Shown piece by piece: positions 25,629-34,714 of a DNA stretch of 64,000 nt. The stretch's first letter is position 1; the number at the start of each line of letters is the position of its first letter. Below the pieces are notes generated by a model. The model was not told the origin of the DNA. It made no database searches and worked only from the letters and a program-made list of their open reading frames with translations. The position numbers and the translations under genes were made by a program. Source of the DNA: JAHFUI01 sp039931615 (GTDB taxonomy: Bacteria > Acidobacteriota > Vicinamibacteria > Vicinamibacterales > CAVVIG01); contig JBDTRR010000001.1 of NCBI GenBank assembly GCA_039931615.1, positions 124,001-188,000 on the forward strand. Reading direction: 5' to 3'.

Positions 25629-26588
25629 TCAAGGCGCCAGCGATCCGAGATACGCCGAGATCGCCAGGATATCGTCGTCGGTCAGCTTCGCCGCCGGTTT
25701 CTTCATCAACTGGGCATCGACGCCATTGCGCGTGCCGTCCTTGAACAGATAGAGCTGGCGGGCGATGTAGATTGGATGAAGACCGGCCAGCCTGGGCACG
25801 TCTCCCAGTCCCTTCATCGCATCGCCGTGACAGATTGCGCAGGCGATCGTCTTGCCGGCGCCGCCGCTATCGACCAGCGCCTTGCCCCTGGCGACACTGC
25901 CGACCGGCACGTAGGCCGTGAACCCGGCGCCGGGGTGGGGATCGCGAAGCCTGGCCCGGGTCTGATCGACCGGCACGGTGATGATGCGATTGCCGATCGG
26001 TTCCATCTCCCCGCCCGGCTGCACGAAGCGCATCCGGCCCTGGCCGACAAAGGTTTTCGGCACCATCGCTGCCTCGGTCACCTTCGTCCACGGCATCGGC
26101 TTGAGGCTGGCAAACCAGGCGCTGGCCTGCTTGATCTCCTCGTCCGTCATGTCCTTGGCGATCCCGTTCATCCGCGCCGAGTCCTTGCGGACGCCGCTCT
26201 TGAAGTCGGCCATCTGCTGCGCGACGTAACCGGCAGTGAAGCCGGTCATCCCGGCCGACTCGGGATGCCCCTCTCCGTTCATCAGATGGCAGGCGCCGCA
26301 CGCCAGCACGCCGCCGCGTCCCTTCTGCACGATCGGCGGGGCCGGTGGATGCTCGTCCGGGAACCAGTCCGGCGGATTGAGCAGATCGTCAATCTGCGCC
26401 GGCGTGTAGCTCTTCGTGCTGCCAGTCACGCTCTTCGGCCCCGGCTCTTCGGCCGGGACCGCGCCGTTGATGGCGGGAAAGGCCCATTGCGGCTCCCGCG
26501 GCGGCGCGGCGGGCGCCGCCGGCTGCTGGGCGGCCAGTGAGAGAACAGAAACGATCGTCCCAATCAGCGCGCATCCCAACTTCTTCAT
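25629..26588 (-). CDS. Diheme cytochrome c (c4-like), secreted
   Basis: The 319-residue protein starts at an ATG behind GAGGAG; an in-frame extension to 26627 lacks signal features. A signal peptide is followed by two heme-binding motifs, CGACH (Cys97, Cys100, His101) and CAICH (Cys250, Cys253, His254). Each is followed by a Gly/Met-containing segment and a terminal helix (IKQASAWFASLKPM and ILAISAYLGSLAP). This is the two-domain arrangement of cytochrome c4-type electron carriers, with a Pro-rich N-terminal extension. It probably shuttles electrons in the periplasm, possibly for the neighbouring exported enzymes. Confidence 0.9.
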   Translation of the reverse strand: MKKLGCALIGTIVSVLSLAAQQPAAPAAPPREPQWAFPAINGAVPAEEPGPKSVTGSTKSYTPAQIDDLLNPPDWFPDEHPPAPPIVQKGRGGVLACGACHLMNGEGHPESAGMTGFTAGYVAQQMADFKSGVRKDSARMNGIAKDMTDEEIKQASAWFASLKPMPWTKVTEAAMVPKTFVGQGRMRFVQPGGEMEPIGNRIITVPVDQTRARLRDPHPGAGFTAYVPVGSVARGKALVDSGGAGKTIACAICHGDAMKGLGDVPRLAGLHPIYIARQLYLFKDGTRNGVDAQLMKKPAAKLTDDDILAISAYLGSLAP

Positions 26589-26639
26589 ACTCGCTCCTCG
26601 TTCTCCCAGCGCCGGACCTTTGCGCACTTTGCGCCTTAC

Positions 26640-26700
26640 CTGCTCCGCCCCCCTGCCTCCGCCCCTCTGCGTCCTCTGCGCCCTCCGCGTCCTCTGCAGG
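26640..26700. repeat. Low-complexity CTCTGCGTCC words
   Basis: About 60 bases of CCTCTGCGTCCTCTGCG-type words fill the gap between the cytochrome c start region and the end of TonB-dependent receptor 2. The same words occur at 6454-6486 next to receptor 1. Confidence 0.6.
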
Positions 26701-26701
26701 T

Positions 26702-29611
26702 TCAGAACCCGAATCGGAAGCCCACCTGCAGCGTGCGCGGCGCGTAAGAGAGATTGGTGCTGGCGAGCGGCTGGCCGAATGCGGCGTTGTTCTCGCGCAG
26801 TTCGTAGGTCCCGTAGTTCGCCCGGTCGAAGGCGTTGAAGATATCGACGAACCCGCTGATCGATCGCTGCCCGCCGAGCGGCACGCGCTGCTGCAGCCGG
26901 AGGTCGACGCGGTGAATCGGCTGGCCGACGAACGACTCGCGCGGAATGATCGAGCCGACCGGCTGGCCGACCCGTGCGGCCGCCGCGGCGTTGCGCAGCC
27001 GATCGACGCTGTCGATCTGCAGGCCGCGGGCATCGCAGCCGCAGACGATCTGCGACCGCTGGCCGGATCCATAGAAATAGAGGCCGCTCACCTGGAAGCC
27101 GTGGCTCACCTGCCAGATGCCGTTGAAGACAAGCCGATGACGCTGATCACCTTCCGCCAGCGACCGTTCGCCTCCCAGATCCTGAACGACCGGGAACGGG
27201 ACCGCGGTCAGGCCGCTGAGCGGCTGTGGGTCCTGGTCCCAGATGCCGGACAGCGTGTAGGTCAGCGATCCCTGCCAGCGGTTGGTCATCCGCTTGCTGA
27301 AGTTCATCTGCAAGCCATGGTAGTCGGACCGGCCGGTATGCGGAATCATCCCGACGACGCCGTAGAGGGGGAAGGCACGGCGGGCGGCATTGGAGTAGGG
27401 ATAGGGAATGCCGGTCGCGGGATCGAACGTGATGTTGACGTTGTCCTGAATCGACTTCTCGTCGCGGCTGCGCGTGTTGACGTAGTCGACTTCGAGCGCC
27501 ATGCTGCTGCCCAGTTGACGGGCGACACCGATCGAGCTCTGCAGGCTGTGCGTGACGTGCGCGTACTCGGGAATCGGCGCCTGTTCCTGGAGATCGCGCA
27601 GCAGGCACCCGGGGACGTTGTTGACGTAGCAGAATCGCTGCAGCGCCTGAGCGTAGGTGGGCAGCGGCCCGTTGAACGGGTTGGCGGCAAAGTCCGACCG
27701 CTTGTCGGTGTTGTCGACCGCAATCACCGCGATGGTCAGCGGGCTCATCGGCCACAGCACGTTGGTGTTGAGGATGTCGTTGTAATACAGCCCGGTGCCG
27801 CCGCGCAGCACCGTGTTGTCGTTGATCTGGTAGGCGAAGCCGGCGCGCGGCTGCAGGTTGTTGGCATCCTGCGGCCGGCCGGCCTCCTCGAACGGCGGGA
27901 ACGTGACGTTCTGCGCGAACGCATTCCAGATCAGGTCGTAGCGCAGCCCGAGGTTCAGCGTCAGCCGCGACGCCACCTTCCAGTCGTCCTGCGCCCAGCC
28001 GCCGTACTTCCACATGTGAATCGGCGTCAGGAACGCCGACTCGTCAGAGACGCCGACCGTGTAGCGGGTCGTGATACCGGAGATCGCCGCCAGGTTCCAG
28101 GTGTCGGCATTGAACGCATTCGGGAAGAGCGCCTCGATGTTCGCCGGCACCGGTCCACCGGTGGCCGTAATCACCCCGCCGCAGCGGTTGCAGTTGCGGG
28201 TGTTGTCGAGCAGACGGAGGAACTCGCCGCCGAGCTTCAGGTCGTGACGGCCGGCGGCTTCGTAGGAGAGGGTGAAATCATCGCGGATGGTGAAGGAGCT
28301 CTGATCGCGATAGCGCGGCAGGTTGTTGTTGCGCGGGAAGGAAAAGCCGGTGAACGTGATGCTCGGGCCGTCGGTGGTGATGCCGTTGGCCGCCTGCCAG
28401 TGCTGCGACCACGAGGTCAGGCTCTGCTGGTTGATGCCGTAGGAGGCATACCCGACGCGGAATTCGTTCAGCGCCCGGTTGCTGATGACCTGTGAGATCT
28501 GGCCGATGACGTCGGTGTTGTGTTCGGCGTTGCTGCTGGTCGCCGACGGGTGGTTGGCGTTGCCGGCGCCGAACGGCTCGAACAGCGTCGAGCGCGACAC
28601 CTTGCCCATCACCCGCAGGCCGGACGACACCTGCTCGTCCAGCCGGATTCCGCCCAGCTTGAGGTTCCTGATGCCGCTCAGCTCGACGTTGAACTGCGGG
28701 TAGACCGTATTCCATACCGAAGTCAGCGGCTGGCGCTCGTACTCGTAGTTGCCGAAGAAATGCAGCCGGTTCTGGACCAGCGGCCCGCCGATCGTGCCGC
28801 TGATCTGCTGATTCGAGTACGGCAGCACCCGCTTCAGGACCGGATCCTCCTCATTGAGCTTGCTATCGCGGAAGTTGCCGACCAGCGATCCGGAAAACCT
28901 GTTCGTTCCCGACTTGGTGATGGCGTTCACCTGCACGCCCGACGACCGGCCCTGGGTGGCATCGAACCGGTTCGAGATGAACTGGAATTCGGCGATCGAA
29001 TCGTTGCTGTAGCGGGACTGGTTGCCGGTGCCGAGGTTCGCCGTCACCTGCTGGCCGTCGACGTTGAGCTGGAATTCGCGGACGTCGCCGCGGTCCTGGA
29101 CCGGCAGCGCGCCCTGCGCGTTGGTCCGGTTCCCCGGGGCGAGCAGCGCCAGCGACATCCAGTTGCGGCCCTGGGTCGGCAGCTCGGTGACCTGCCGGGC
29201 ATCGATGTTGCCGCCGATTCTCGACGTCGTGGTCTCAATCAGCGGCGACTGGGCGGTGACGGTGATCGTCTCCGACACGGTGGACGGAGACATCTGGATG
29301 TTGACCGCGGCCGTCTGTCCGACCAGGAGCTCGACGCCGGTGCGGGTGACGGTGGTGAAGCCCGACAGCTCGGCGACGATGCGAAAGGTGCCGATGCGGA
29401 CCGGGACGCGAAACGCGCCGCGTCCGTCGGTCACCGTCTCGAATGTGTTTCCCGTATCCTCGTGCACGGCCCGCACGCTGGCGCCGGGCAGTACGCCGCC
29501 CGTCGCATCCGTAACGGTTCCGGTCAAGACCGCTTCCTGCGCGAACCCCGGCGCAGGCATCGCGACGATCGCGCACAGCACGATCAGCCGCCTTACCAGA
29601 CTCGAACCCAT
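26702..29611 (-). CDS. Oar-like TonB-dependent receptor with carboxypeptidase-regulatory domain (copy 2)
   Basis: The 969-residue protein starts at an ATG behind AGGAGG, with a signal peptide ending MPAPGFAQEA. It has the same order as copy 1: a beta-sandwich (GGVLPGASVRAVHEDT, ELSGFTTVTRTGVELL), a plug (GRNWMSLALLAPGNRT, EFQFISNRFDATQGRS) and a barrel ending LQVGFRFGF. It is recognisably homologous to 6498-9413 along its whole length, with the greatest divergence in the predicted extracellular loops. It is followed by the cytochrome c and amidohydrolase genes on the same strand, which may form a substrate-uptake and degradation unit. Confidence 0.93.
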   Translation of the reverse strand: MGSSLVRRLIVLCAIVAMPAPGFAQEAVLTGTVTDATGGVLPGASVRAVHEDTGNTFETVTDGRGAFRVPVRIGTFRIVAELSGFTTVTRTGVELLVGQTAAVNIQMSPSTVSETITVTAQSPLIETTTSRIGGNIDARQVTELPTQGRNWMSLALLAPGNRTNAQGALPVQDRGDVREFQLNVDGQQVTANLGTGNQSRYSNDSIAEFQFISNRFDATQGRSSGVQVNAITKSGTNRFSGSLVGNFRDSKLNEEDPVLKRVLPYSNQQISGTIGGPLVQNRLHFFGNYEYERQPLTSVWNTVYPQFNVELSGIRNLKLGGIRLDEQVSSGLRVMGKVSRSTLFEPFGAGNANHPSATSSNAEHNTDVIGQISQVISNRALNEFRVGYASYGINQQSLTSWSQHWQAANGITTDGPSITFTGFSFPRNNNLPRYRDQSSFTIRDDFTLSYEAAGRHDLKLGGEFLRLLDNTRNCNRCGGVITATGGPVPANIEALFPNAFNADTWNLAAISGITTRYTVGVSDESAFLTPIHMWKYGGWAQDDWKVASRLTLNLGLRYDLIWNAFAQNVTFPPFEEAGRPQDANNLQPRAGFAYQINDNTVLRGGTGLYYNDILNTNVLWPMSPLTIAVIAVDNTDKRSDFAANPFNGPLPTYAQALQRFCYVNNVPGCLLRDLQEQAPIPEYAHVTHSLQSSIGVARQLGSSMALEVDYVNTRSRDEKSIQDNVNITFDPATGIPYPYSNAARRAFPLYGVVGMIPHTGRSDYHGLQMNFSKRMTNRWQGSLTYTLSGIWDQDPQPLSGLTAVPFPVVQDLGGERSLAEGDQRHRLVFNGIWQVSHGFQVSGLYFYGSGQRSQIVCGCDARGLQIDSVDRLRNAAAAARVGQPVGSIIPRESFVGQPIHRVDLRLQQRVPLGGQRSISGFVDIFNAFDRANYGTYELRENNAAFGQPLASTNLSYAPRTLQVGFRFGF

Positions 29612-29802
29612 GGGGACCTCCTCGCTACGAGTGGCTGCGCCGTTGGAGAGCCACGAACCGACGGCGGGAGAACGTAAGAACGGCGTGAAGCGGCCCGATT
29701 CTAGGACCGGCAGGAGAGGCTGTCAACACTGCAACGGGAGCCGGTGGTTTGCCGTGGCTGGGTTGAGCACAGGGGCACGTGAAAAATCGATCGCCGGGCA
29801 CA

Positions 29803-31224
29803 CTACGTCAGAGCAGGCTTCCGGTGCGCGGTGGAGAAAACGATGTCCGACGCGCCGGCCTCCGGCAGCGTCACCCGGAACATGCTGCCGGCCGGACCGC
29901 TTGACTCCAGCGCCAGGGTGCCGCCGTGCGCCTCGGCAATCCATCGCGCAATCGGCAGCCCCAGGCCGGCGCCCCGGCCGCGGCGCGCGGGATCGAGCTG
30001 GACGAAGCGATCGAAAATCCGCTCCCGATCACCGGCCGGAATGCCGGCGCCGGTATCGCGCACGCCGATGCTGACCTCACCATCCTTCCGGCCCAGGGTG
30101 ATCGTCACCGCGCCGCCCGGCGGCGTGTGCTGGACCGCATTCTGCAGCACGTTGACCAGCATCTGCCGCAGCAGATCCTCGTCGCCGCGGAACGGCATTT
30201 CCGGACCCGCGGCCGAAACCATCGTCACCCCGCGTTCGGCGGCCAGGACGTCCACCGCCCGGCAGCAATCGGCGACCAGTTCATCGAGGTAGAGCTCGGC
30301 GATCCGGAGCGGCCGGCCGCCGGCATCGGCGCGCGCCAGCACCAGCATGTCCTCCACCAGCCGGCCGAGCCGGCGCGCCTGATCGCCGACGATCGACAGC
30401 GCGTCGCGATACTCGCGTTCGTCCCGCCGGTCGCGGCTGAGTGTCACTTCGGCCGCCGTGCGGACGATCGACACCGGCGTCCGCAGCTCATGCGACGCGT
30501 CAGCCATGAACTGCCGGTGGATCTGGAGCGCCGCCCGCAGCCGCGCGACCAGCCCGTTGAACGCGCCGGCGAACTGGCCGAGTTCGTCGCCTCGATCGGC
30601 CTCGCCCAGGTCCTCCGTCCCGGTCAGCGACAGCCGCGCCGCCTGCTGCGCCATCGCGCTGATCGGCCGCAGGCCGACCGCCGCCAGCCACAAGCCGCCC
30701 CCGCCGGCGAGCAGCAGCACGATCGGAACGCCGACCATCATCGCTTCCCGCACCTCGTGCTGTTCGCGCTCGACGTCGGCGAGCGTGCTGCCGACCAGGA
30801 ACGTCAGGCTCATCGCCTCGAAGCGCGGCGATCGGGCGTGCAGACGCCACCCGCCGCCCGGGGTCGCTTCGGTCCAGACCCCGTCGCGGCGCTGCGCCGA
30901 CGATAGCCAGCGATCCAGCGCCAGACCGCTCCAGCTCGCGGCGAGCGGCCGGCCGCGCGCGTCGAAAATCGCCACCGCCCGCCCGTCTGCGGCTACCGTC
31001 GATCGGGCTTCCTCGGCCGCCGTCTCGAGGCTGACCTGCTCCGCCAGCTCCGCATGAATCACGTTGGTCAGCGTCGTCACCAGACCGTCGAGCTCGCGAT
31101 CGACGCGGCGCAGGCCGATGCGCGACTGCACCCACAGGACGTCGGCGGCGAAGAGGGCGAGCACCACCAGCAACGCCAGCGTGTACCAGAGCGTGAGGCG
31201 GACGCGGAGGGACACGCCGCTCAT
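29803..31224 (-). CDS. Sensor histidine kinase
   Basis: The 473-residue kinase has two membrane segments (about 10-30 and 163-185) flanking a periplasmic sensor of about 130 residues. A HAMP-like linker follows, then a HisKA domain with the phosphoacceptor His245 in ADASHELRTP. The ATPase domain has N box NVLQNAVQHTPPGG, G1 DTGAGIP and G2 GAGLGLPIARWIAEAHGG. Its start overlaps the response-regulator stop by four bases (ATGA). The signal is unknown. The divergent efflux operon starting at 32144-33192 is a plausible target. Confidence 0.93.
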   Translation of the reverse strand: MSGVSLRVRLTLWYTLALLVVLALFAADVLWVQSRIGLRRVDRELDGLVTTLTNVIHAELAEQVSLETAAEEARSTVAADGRAVAIFDARGRPLAASWSGLALDRWLSSAQRRDGVWTEATPGGGWRLHARSPRFEAMSLTFLVGSTLADVEREQHEVREAMMVGVPIVLLLAGGGGLWLAAVGLRPISAMAQQAARLSLTGTEDLGEADRGDELGQFAGAFNGLVARLRAALQIHRQFMADASHELRTPVSIVRTAAEVTLSRDRRDEREYRDALSIVGDQARRLGRLVEDMLVLARADAGGRPLRIAELYLDELVADCCRAVDVLAAERGVTMVSAAGPEMPFRGDEDLLRQMLVNVLQNAVQHTPPGGAVTITLGRKDGEVSIGVRDTGAGIPAGDRERIFDRFVQLDPARRGRGAGLGLPIARWIAEAHGGTLALESSGPAGSMFRVTLPEAGASDIVFSTAHRKPALT

Positions 31225-31907
31225 GACCGGTCGGCGGCCGCCACCAGCTGATAGCCCTCACCGCGGCGGGTGCGAATGCACGACGCGGCGCCGGGTCGAT
31301 CGAGCTTGCGCCGCAACCGCTGGATGTAGACATCGACCACATTCGACATCGGATCGTAGTGCTCGTCCCAGACGTGCTCGGAGATGTCGGCGCGGCTGAC
31401 GACGTCGCCGGCCCGCCGCACCAGGTACTCGAGCAGCGCATACTCCTTCGCCGTCAGCACGACGTCGCGATTCCGCATCCGGGCGCGCCGGCTGCGGGTC
31501 TCCAGCGCCAGCGCACCGACGCTCAGCCGCTCGGGCAGCAGCGGCTGCCGGCCGCGCCGGATCAGCGCCCGCAGGCGGGCGAGCAGCTCGCCGAAATCGA
31601 ACGGCTTGACGAGATAGTCGTCGGCGCCGGCATCCAGCCCCTGGATCCGCGCCTCCACCGCGTCGCGCGCCGTCAGCATCAGGATCGGAACCGCGCTGCC
31701 GGCGCCACGGATGGCGCGGCAGACGGCGAAGCCATCGGCGACCGGGATCATGATGTCGAGAATCACGGCGTCGTAATCGGTCGTGCCCGCCTGAAAGATG
31801 GCAGTGTCCCCGTCGGCCGCCAGGTCCACGGCGTACGCCTGCTCGCGCAGCCCCTTGGCGATCATGTTTGCGGCCTGCGGTTCGTCTTCGACCAGGAGCA
31901 CGCGCAT
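31221..31907 (-). CDS. OmpR/PhoB-family response regulator
   Basis: The 228-residue regulator has a receiver domain with acidic pair Glu7-Asp8, phosphoacceptor Asp51 in ILDIMIP and Lys101 in YLVKPFD. A winged-helix DNA-binding domain follows (LTAKEYALLEYLVRRAGDVV, VVDVYIQRLRRKLD, RTRRGEGYQL). It is the first gene of the two-component operon and overlaps the kinase by four bases. Its upstream region (31908-32143) holds a GTGAATTGT word array and a REP-like element, which is where its own promoter must be. Confidence 0.94.
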   Translation of the reverse strand: MRVLLVEDEPQAANMIAKGLREQAYAVDLAADGDTAIFQAGTTDYDAVILDIMIPVADGFAVCRAIRGAGSAVPILMLTARDAVEARIQGLDAGADDYLVKPFDFGELLARLRALIRRGRQPLLPERLSVGALALETRSRRARMRNRDVVLTAKEYALLEYLVRRAGDVVSRADISEHVWDEHYDPMSNVVDVYIQRLRRKLDRPGAASCIRTRRGEGYQLVAAADRS

Positions 31908-31929
31908 GGGGTGGCTGACGATGCTGGTC

Positions 31930-32008
31930 TTGTGAATGTGAACCGTGGATCGTGAAGCGACTTGTGAATTGTGACGTGTGAACCGTGAATTGTGAATCGT
32001 GAATTGTC
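31930..32008. repeat. Array of GTGAATTGT / GTGAACCGT words
   Basis: Upstream of the response-regulator start are at least six imperfect copies of GTGAATTGTGAA, GTGAACCGTG and GTGAATCGTG. Regular spacing of about 8-10 bases makes a set of response-regulator half sites conceivable, but the composition matches the other word arrays in this window. Confidence 0.7.
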
Positions 32009-32065
32009 AGAACGCGTTCATCTTCGCTTCATCATCCGCTCGCTACACTGCAGGTCCGGACATCG

Positions 32066-32128
32066 ACGTGAGGTCCGGCTCGAGCCGGACCGTTCTCCAC
32101 GGTCCGCCTCGACGCGGCGATCACGTCC
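32066..32128. repeat. REP-like paired hairpin
   Basis: The hairpin GTCCGGC-TCGA-GCCGGAC is followed by a second, eroded one (GGTCCGCCTCGACGCGGCGA) with ACGTGA and TCACGT at the ends. It lies directly before the ribosome binding site of the YncE-like gene at 32144. Confidence 0.7.
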
Positions 32129-32143
32129 CAGGGCGAGCCTTTC

Positions 32144-33166
32144 ATGCGAAAGACACTGACGATCGCCGCGTGGCTCGCGGGCGCCGCGCTCGCGGTCCAG
32201 GCACAGGACGGCCCCTACAAGCTGGTCAAAGAGATCCAGATCGGCGGCGACGGGGGATGGGACTATCTGAGCGTCGACAGCGCGGCCAGACGCCTCTACG
32301 TCAGCCATGCGAACAAGGCCGTGGTCGTCGACCTGGCGAAGGATGCGGTGATCGGCGAGATCCCCGACACGCCGGGCATCCACGGCGTCATCGCCGTTCC
32401 GCCAGACCGGATCTTCACCAGCAACGGCCGCGGCAACAACGCCAGCATCGTCGACGCCAGGACGCTGCAGTTGATCAGCAAGGTCGACACGCAGGGCAAC
32501 CCCGACTTCATTATGTACGAGCCGAAACAGAAAGAGGTCTACACGATGAATGGCCGCGGTCAGTCGGCGACGGTGATCGAGGCGGCGACCGGCAAGGTGG
32601 TCGCGACCATCCCGCTCGGCGGGAAGCCCGAAGCGGCGGTCGCCGACGTGGCGGCGGACCGCGTCTACATCAACGTCGAAGACAAGAACAGCATCGCCGT
32701 CGTCGACCCGGCGAAGCACGAAGTGGTGGCGAACTGGCCGATCGCGCCCGGAGAGGAAGCGACCGGCCTGGCGCTCGACCCCAAGAATCACCGCCTGTTC
32801 ATCGGCGCCGGCAACAAGCTGATGCTGATGATGGACTCGACAACCGGCAGGATCCTCTCGCAGGTGCCGATCGGCGCCGGCGCCGACGCAACCTGGTTCG
32901 ATCCTGACACGCAGTACGCGTTCACCTCCTCGGGTGACGGCACGACGACGATCGCGAAGGAGGAGTCGGGACGGCTGGCGGTGGTCCAGACGCTCAAGAC
33001 CGCCCAGGGCGCCCGCACGATGACCGGCGATCCGGCGACGCACCGCATCTACCTGGCGACCGCGGAATTCCAGACGCCCCCGGCCGGAGCGGCACCGGGT
33101 CGAGGCCGCGTCACGATGGTGCCCAACTCGATGAAGATCCTGGTCTTCGGACTGAACGGCAGGTAG
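32144..33166 (+). CDS. YncE-like secreted beta-propeller protein
   Basis: The 340-residue protein has a signal peptide (LTIAAWLAGAALAVQAQ) and repeating blades of the YVTN/YncE type: RLYVSHANKAVVVDLAKDAV, RIFTSNGRGNNASIVDAR, EVYTMNGRGQSATVIEAATG, RVYINVEDKNSIAVVDPAKH, RLFIGAGNKLMLMMDSTTG, IYLATAEF. It is probably a periplasmic seven-bladed propeller. It stands just upstream of the efflux operon on the same strand, but 25 or more bases and a repeat cluster separate them, so co-transcription is uncertain. Confidence 0.82.
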   Translation: MRKTLTIAAWLAGAALAVQAQDGPYKLVKEIQIGGDGGWDYLSVDSAARRLYVSHANKAVVVDLAKDAVIGEIPDTPGIHGVIAVPPDRIFTSNGRGNNASIVDARTLQLISKVDTQGNPDFIMYEPKQKEVYTMNGRGQSATVIEAATGKVVATIPLGGKPEAAVADVAADRVYINVEDKNSIAVVDPAKHEVVANWPIAPGEEATGLALDPKNHRLFIGAGNKLMLMMDSTTGRILSQVPIGAGADATWFDPDTQYAFTSSGDGTTTIAKEESGRLAVVQTLKTAQGARTMTGDPATHRIYLATAEFQTPPAGAAPGRGRVTMVPNSMKILVFGLNGR

Positions 33167-33173
33167 CCACCGA

Positions 33174-33262
33174 AAAAGTACCAGGTACATTTTGCAAAAT
33201 TTGCGTACATCCGCAAAAAAAGCACCTGGTACCTTTTCAGATTCTGAAAAACGTACCAGGTA
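33174..33262. repeat. Cluster of three GTACCAGGTAC elements
   Basis: Three copies of an 11-base near-palindrome occur: GTACCAGGTAC at about 33178, CACCTGGTACC (opposite orientation) at about 33223 and GTACCAGGTACC at about 33252. Each is flanked by A- or T-runs. TTTTGCAAAA and ATTTGCG/CGCAAA inverted repeats lie between them. The cluster covers the presumed translation start of the tolC-like gene. Confidence 0.7.
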
Positions 33263-34571
33263 CCCTTTTGCGCACTGGACGTGGATTCTCGGCTGCCTTG
33301 CCACCGCATGGCTCAGCACCGCCGCGGCAGCGGGCCAGGGACCCGACGCCGCGCCGTTGACCCTCCAAGCGGCGATCGCTCAGGCCCGGCTCAACAGCCA
33401 GCAGCTCCGCTCGGCGCTGGTCACCGCCCAGCTCGCCGTCGAAGATCGCATCCAGGCACGGGCCGCGCTGCTGCCAGGCGTCAACGCCCTTCTCCAGCAC
33501 GTCTACACTCAGCCAAACGGAACGTCGCCGGGGGTCTTCATCGCCAACGACGGACCACGCGTGTATACGGCGTGGACCAACGTCCACGGCGATCTGTACT
33601 CGCCGCAACGGTGGGCGGAGTATCGGGCCGCCACAGCCGCCGAATCTCTCGCCCGGGCCAGGGCCGACGTCGCGATGCGGGGCCTCGTCGCGACGATCGT
33701 GCAGAACTACTACGGATTGGTTGCCGCCATCCATAAATCGAGAGGCGCCGGGCAGAGCCTGGTTGAGGCCCGCCAGTTCCTCGACATCGCACAGCGCCAG
33801 GAGCAGGGCGGCGAAGCGGCGCACGCCGACGTCGTCAAGGCGCAGATCCAGGTCGAGCAGCGGATCCGCGAGGCACAGGAAGCGGAGCTGAACGTGCTGA
33901 AGGCACGGCTCGGGCTGTCGGTCCTGGTGTTTCCCGACTTCCGGGACAACTTCGCCGTCGTCGACGACCTCCAGGAGATCGCGCCGCTGGTACCGCTCGA
34001 CACGCTCACGTCGATGGCGACGCGGAACAATCCCGACCTCAGGGCGGCGCACGCGTCGGTCCAGCAGGAAGCGTCGGGCGTCGCGGCGGCCAGCAGCGGC
34101 CTGCTGCCGACGGTGGCGTTCGATTACTGGTACGGGATCAACGCCAACCAGTTCGCGATTCACGGCCCGGAGGGCGAGCGGCTGCTCGGCTCGGCCGCGC
34201 AGGTCTCGATGATCGTACCGTTGTGGAGCTGGGGCGCGACGCAGAGCAGGCTGCGGCAGGCGCAGCTGCGGGTCCGGCAAGCGAGAGCGGAACTGTCGCT
34301 GACCGAACGCCAGCTGCAGGCGAACGTCATCGCCTTCTACCGGGAGGCCGAGATGGCGCTCCAGCAGTCGGACTCCCTGCGCACTTCGCTCGATCTCGCC
34401 GCGGAGAGTCTGCGGCTGACCGTACTGCGCTACCAGGCCGGCGACGCCACGGTGCTGGAAGTGGTGGACGCGCAGACGACGCTGGCCCAGGCGCGCACCG
34501 CCTACGACGACGGCCTGGTGCGCTACCGCGCGGCGACGGCGAGCCTGCAGATGCTAACCGGAACCCTGTAA
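33192..34571 (+). CDS. TolC-family outer-membrane efflux protein; start uncertain
   Basis: Up to 459 residues. The signal peptide HWTWILGCLATAWLSTAAAA is followed by the TolC layout: two related coiled-coil/beta halves (LTLQAAIAQARLNSQQLRSA and later LDTLTSMATRNNPDLRAAH) with long helices (RLRQAQLRVRQARAELSLTE, AESLRLTVLRYQAGDATVLE). It forms the outer-membrane duct of the tripartite pump. There is no ATG or GTG before the signal peptide in frame; only TTG codons at 33192 and 33201 are available and they lie inside a repeat cluster. The stop overlaps an ATG by one base, but the next gene probably starts further on. Confidence 0.85.
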   Translation: MQNLRTSAKKAPGTFSDSEKRTRYPFAHWTWILGCLATAWLSTAAAAGQGPDAAPLTLQAAIAQARLNSQQLRSALVTAQLAVEDRIQARAALLPGVNALLQHVYTQPNGTSPGVFIANDGPRVYTAWTNVHGDLYSPQRWAEYRAATAAESLARARADVAMRGLVATIVQNYYGLVAAIHKSRGAGQSLVEARQFLDIAQRQEQGGEAAHADVVKAQIQVEQRIREAQEAELNVLKARLGLSVLVFPDFRDNFAVVDDLQEIAPLVPLDTLTSMATRNNPDLRAAHASVQQEASGVAAASSGLLPTVAFDYWYGINANQFAIHGPEGERLLGSAAQVSMIVPLWSWGATQSRLRQAQLRVRQARAELSLTERQLQANVIAFYREAEMALQQSDSLRTSLDLAAESLRLTVLRYQAGDATVLEVVDAQTTLAQARTAYDDGLVRYRAATASLQMLTGTL

Positions 34572-34596
34572 TGGCGGCGATTTCGCGATGGCGTCT

Positions 34597-34701
34597 GTAC
34601 GTCGTGTCCGGCTTCAGCCGGACCGTGACGCGTCCGTGTTTGACATGCCCCAAGGCAAAGACGACGCCACTGCCGGTCCGTGAAGGCGGACACTACGTAC
34701 G
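34597..34701. repeat. REP-like paired hairpin with long spacer, inside the efflux operon
   Basis: The first hairpin is GTCCGGC-TTCA-GCCGGAC after GTACGTCGT. The second is an eroded GTCCGTGAAGGCGGAC before ACTACGTACG. About 60 bases separate them. It lies between the tolC-like gene and the lipoprotein signal of the adaptor. Confidence 0.8.
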
Positions 34702-34714
34702 AACGGACAGTGTT

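Noticed and set aside
26537..28495. 652-codon plus-strand frame opposite TonB-dependent receptor 2
   Set aside because: Antisense shadow without family motifs; the minus strand encodes a full-length receptor with signal peptide and ribosome binding site.
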